This document shows positions 62,276 to 64,000 of a DNA stretch of 64,000 nt, in pieces. The stretch's first letter is position 1. The number at the start of each line of letters is the position of its first letter. The translations under genes and the position numbers were made by a program. The stretch comes from Uliginosibacterium sp. (GTDB lineage Bacteria > Pseudomonadota > Gammaproteobacteria > Burkholderiales > Rhodocyclaceae). A model generated the notes under the pieces. It was not told where the DNA came from. It did not search any database and saw nothing but the letters and a program-made list of their open reading frames with translations. Where the stretch lies: positions 236,767 to 300,766 of the forward strand of contig JADKDZ010000029.1 of the NCBI GenBank assembly GCA_016718265.1, in the 5' to 3' direction.

Positions 62276-64000
62276 TGTCCTCAGAATTGCCACTCCTGAC
62301 GCGTGTGTTGGGCTTTTTGCTCGGGGGCTTCTTTGCGGTCTCGCTGGCGGTCTTGCTGTTCATCTGGAGATGGTTTGGTTCCAGCCGGGTGAAGATGCAG
62401 GCCTCAGCCAGTATTTACTAGCGATCAGTACACCGGCGCAGCTTGCGCATCGGCGAGCGCCCCGCTTGCTGGCTGCTGCGGCCGCTATGGTGCTAGAGCT
62501 GGGCAAGCTCGGCTTGTCGGCGCCGGGCAGGAGCCGGGTGTTTGCCACCCTTGATCCGCTGAGTCTTGATCTGGAGTTAGTGCCGCTCCTGCTTCGTCAG
62601 ACTGTCGTCAAGGCGCGAGGCTCGCAAGGCAGAGATCCATTTTGTGCGCGGCGTGGCGAGTGGCAGGAATGCCGGCGATCTGCTGGCCAGCAGCACCGGC
62701 ACTGGGGCGCTGCCCTGGCCCGTTCAGATCGAGCGCCTGCACGTCAGCTGACTCCGCACGCTGAAGCTGAGTGATCTGGCGACTGCCATGCCCCCCTGTG
62801 CTGAGCGATGTTTCGCTGCTGACCGGCGCTTTGCGGCGACTAGTCACCGGGCAGTTTCGCACTGCGCGGCGTCGCCCTGGGCGAGGCGGCGAACAACGAC
62901 AAAGTCAAGCTGCGTGCCGAAGGGCGCTCACGCTCGCCGACCGGTTGGTAGCGGGAGCCAGTTGATCAGCTGAACGTCCGCCTTGATGGCGACGCAGCGG
63001 GGCCTCAAGGGAGCGACCGGGTCGTTTCAGGCAGCGGGGGTGATGTAGCAGAACGGCGGTCAACGCATCGATCTTGCCAGCGGCGCGCTCAGCCTCCGTG
63101 GCGCCTTGGGTGGTGACGCACTCGATTTCTCGGCAGGCTTTGCCCGCACTGGGCTAAGGAAGGTTTGGGCGTCCGGGGTAAGGACTGGAAGAGCGCGGCT
63201 GGTGGTGCGGAGCGCGCGACCGGCTTTGCCTTTGAGGCAAGCTTGCCCGCGCCGACCTCGACGGAGCAGGGCTTCAAAACTGAACCCTGGGCATCCAAAG
63301 AAGCTGGCGCACCACATCGGCAAACATGCTCTGGCGTTGGAGGCCTTGAGCCCGCTGGCAGTGGATTTCGATCAGGGCGGCCTGAGCGCGCCTGCTGCGA
63401 GCACGCTGGTGGCGGACTATTAATGCAGCCTTGAAGGCCGGCAAAGCGTCGCTGCCCTTCGAAGCCAGAAGCACTTGCCTGGCTGCGGGGGCGTGGCTTA
63501 CGAGCTGCCCGGCAAGACGACACTCAGTCTGGCCTCGGCCACGGTCGCGATACCCTGCACGCGAGTGCCGATCTCGGGGTTTGTGGCCCGCTCGCCGGGC
63601 AACTTGCGCTCTGCCAGCAACCGATTTGACCTGGGTGGTGTGTTCGCACCGGCCGGGTTCACACAACGTGCGACGCGCTGCCAGCCGTGGTCGAGAAACT
63701 AAAGCTCAGCAGCACGCCCGATGACACAATTCCGGCTCGACAGCGGCTTGCGCCTTAGCAGCCTGAAGTCGCCCTTCGCGCTGGCAGGCGGACGCATGAC
63801 CGTTGCCCCAGTTTCGAGGGCGGAGCTTTACCAGAACAGGCTCGGCGGCGATGTGGCGATTGAGGGCCGCGGTGGGCGTTTCACCAGCAAAGGGGCGAAT
63901 TCAGCGAGGCTTGCACCGGGGCCACTGGCGAAAGATATCCAGCAGCGCCTGCCATTCAGCAACGATCTGAGCGGCAGTTTCGTCTTCAACGGCGAATTCA
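62276..64000 (+). pseudogene. AsmA-like protein, frameshifted and running off the window
   Basis: ATG at 62276 opens a membrane anchor (VLGFLLGGFFAVSLAVLLFI). Following pieces in changing frames look like AsmA: LDPLSLDLELVPLLLRQTVV, LKLSDLATAMPP, SDVSLLTGALR, GALGGDALDFSAGFARTGL, and LPFSNDLSGSFVFNGEF at the window edge. Proteins of this family are anchored in the inner membrane and reach into the periplasm, where they affect outer-membrane lipid transport. At least eight frame changes. Confidence 0.5.

Overview
The window looks like a chromosome segment of a GC-rich betaproteobacterium, most likely Rhodocyclales. The evidence is the gene content and order: dusB-fis-purH-purD, a pilGHIJ-chpA chemosensory operon beside thiD-thiE-hemL, an SAH riboswitch before ahcY-metF, and nasA/nasT/nrt nitrate assimilation genes. 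No insertion sequence, prophage, CRISPR array or rRNA was seen.

Layout. 1-650: two tandem genes for ubiquitin-like proteins. The second is complete: signal peptide, a ubiquitin domain about 90% identical to eukaryotic ubiquitin but without the C-terminal Gly-Gly, and a hydrophobic C-terminal tail ending in Arg. This is the most unusual locus in the window. 993-6137: nitrate assimilation genes behind a perfect FNR-type box (flavoprotein reductase, an exported PilJ/NarX-like sensor, NasA). 6224-15114: stress and redox genes (DegQ/MucD protease, OxyR, GST, serA, gshA with an ArsR regulator). 15236-18423: HD-GYP protein and hybrid histidine kinase. 18425-22615: dusB-fis-purH-purD operon. 22802-32795: type IV pilus chemosensory operon. 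33158-35923: thiD-thiE-hemL. 36000-39539: leuCD, a divergent frameshifted XRE regulator, and a SlyD-like isomerase. 39811-44581: c-di-GMP phosphodiesterase, SAH riboswitch, ahcY, metF. 44634-45053: three tRNA genes. 45138-50784: rep, a sugar-binding/degenerate GGDEF sensor with one frameshift, and a flavoprotein. 51227-58442: broken pta, nasT, an HD-GYP gene and a nitrate ABC transporter with a structured ANTAR-type leader RNA. 58445-64000: fragments of corA, rhlE, VOC, araC, mscL and an AsmA-like gene.

Reading frames are almost all clean from 1 to about 47 kb. From about 53 kb onward nearly every recognisable gene carries one or more single-base frame breaks. Housekeeping genes are hit as often as others and the encoded residues stay well conserved on both sides of each break. 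This fits poor base accuracy near a contig end better than real gene decay, so the entries typed as pseudogene in that part should be read as 'frame broken in this sequence'.

How the genes work together. The left nas block reduces nitrate, and the right block imports it (nrtABC). NasT, an ANTAR RNA-binding antiterminator encoded at 53.1 kb, is the natural partner of the tandem-hairpin plus terminator leader found just before nrtA. The c-di-GMP proteins visible are all of the degrading type (two HD-GYP, one EAL), and both GGDEF-like domains are degenerate. The ubiquitin-like pair has no visible E1/E2/E3 or deubiquitinase neighbours in the window, but its upstream side is cut off by the window edge.
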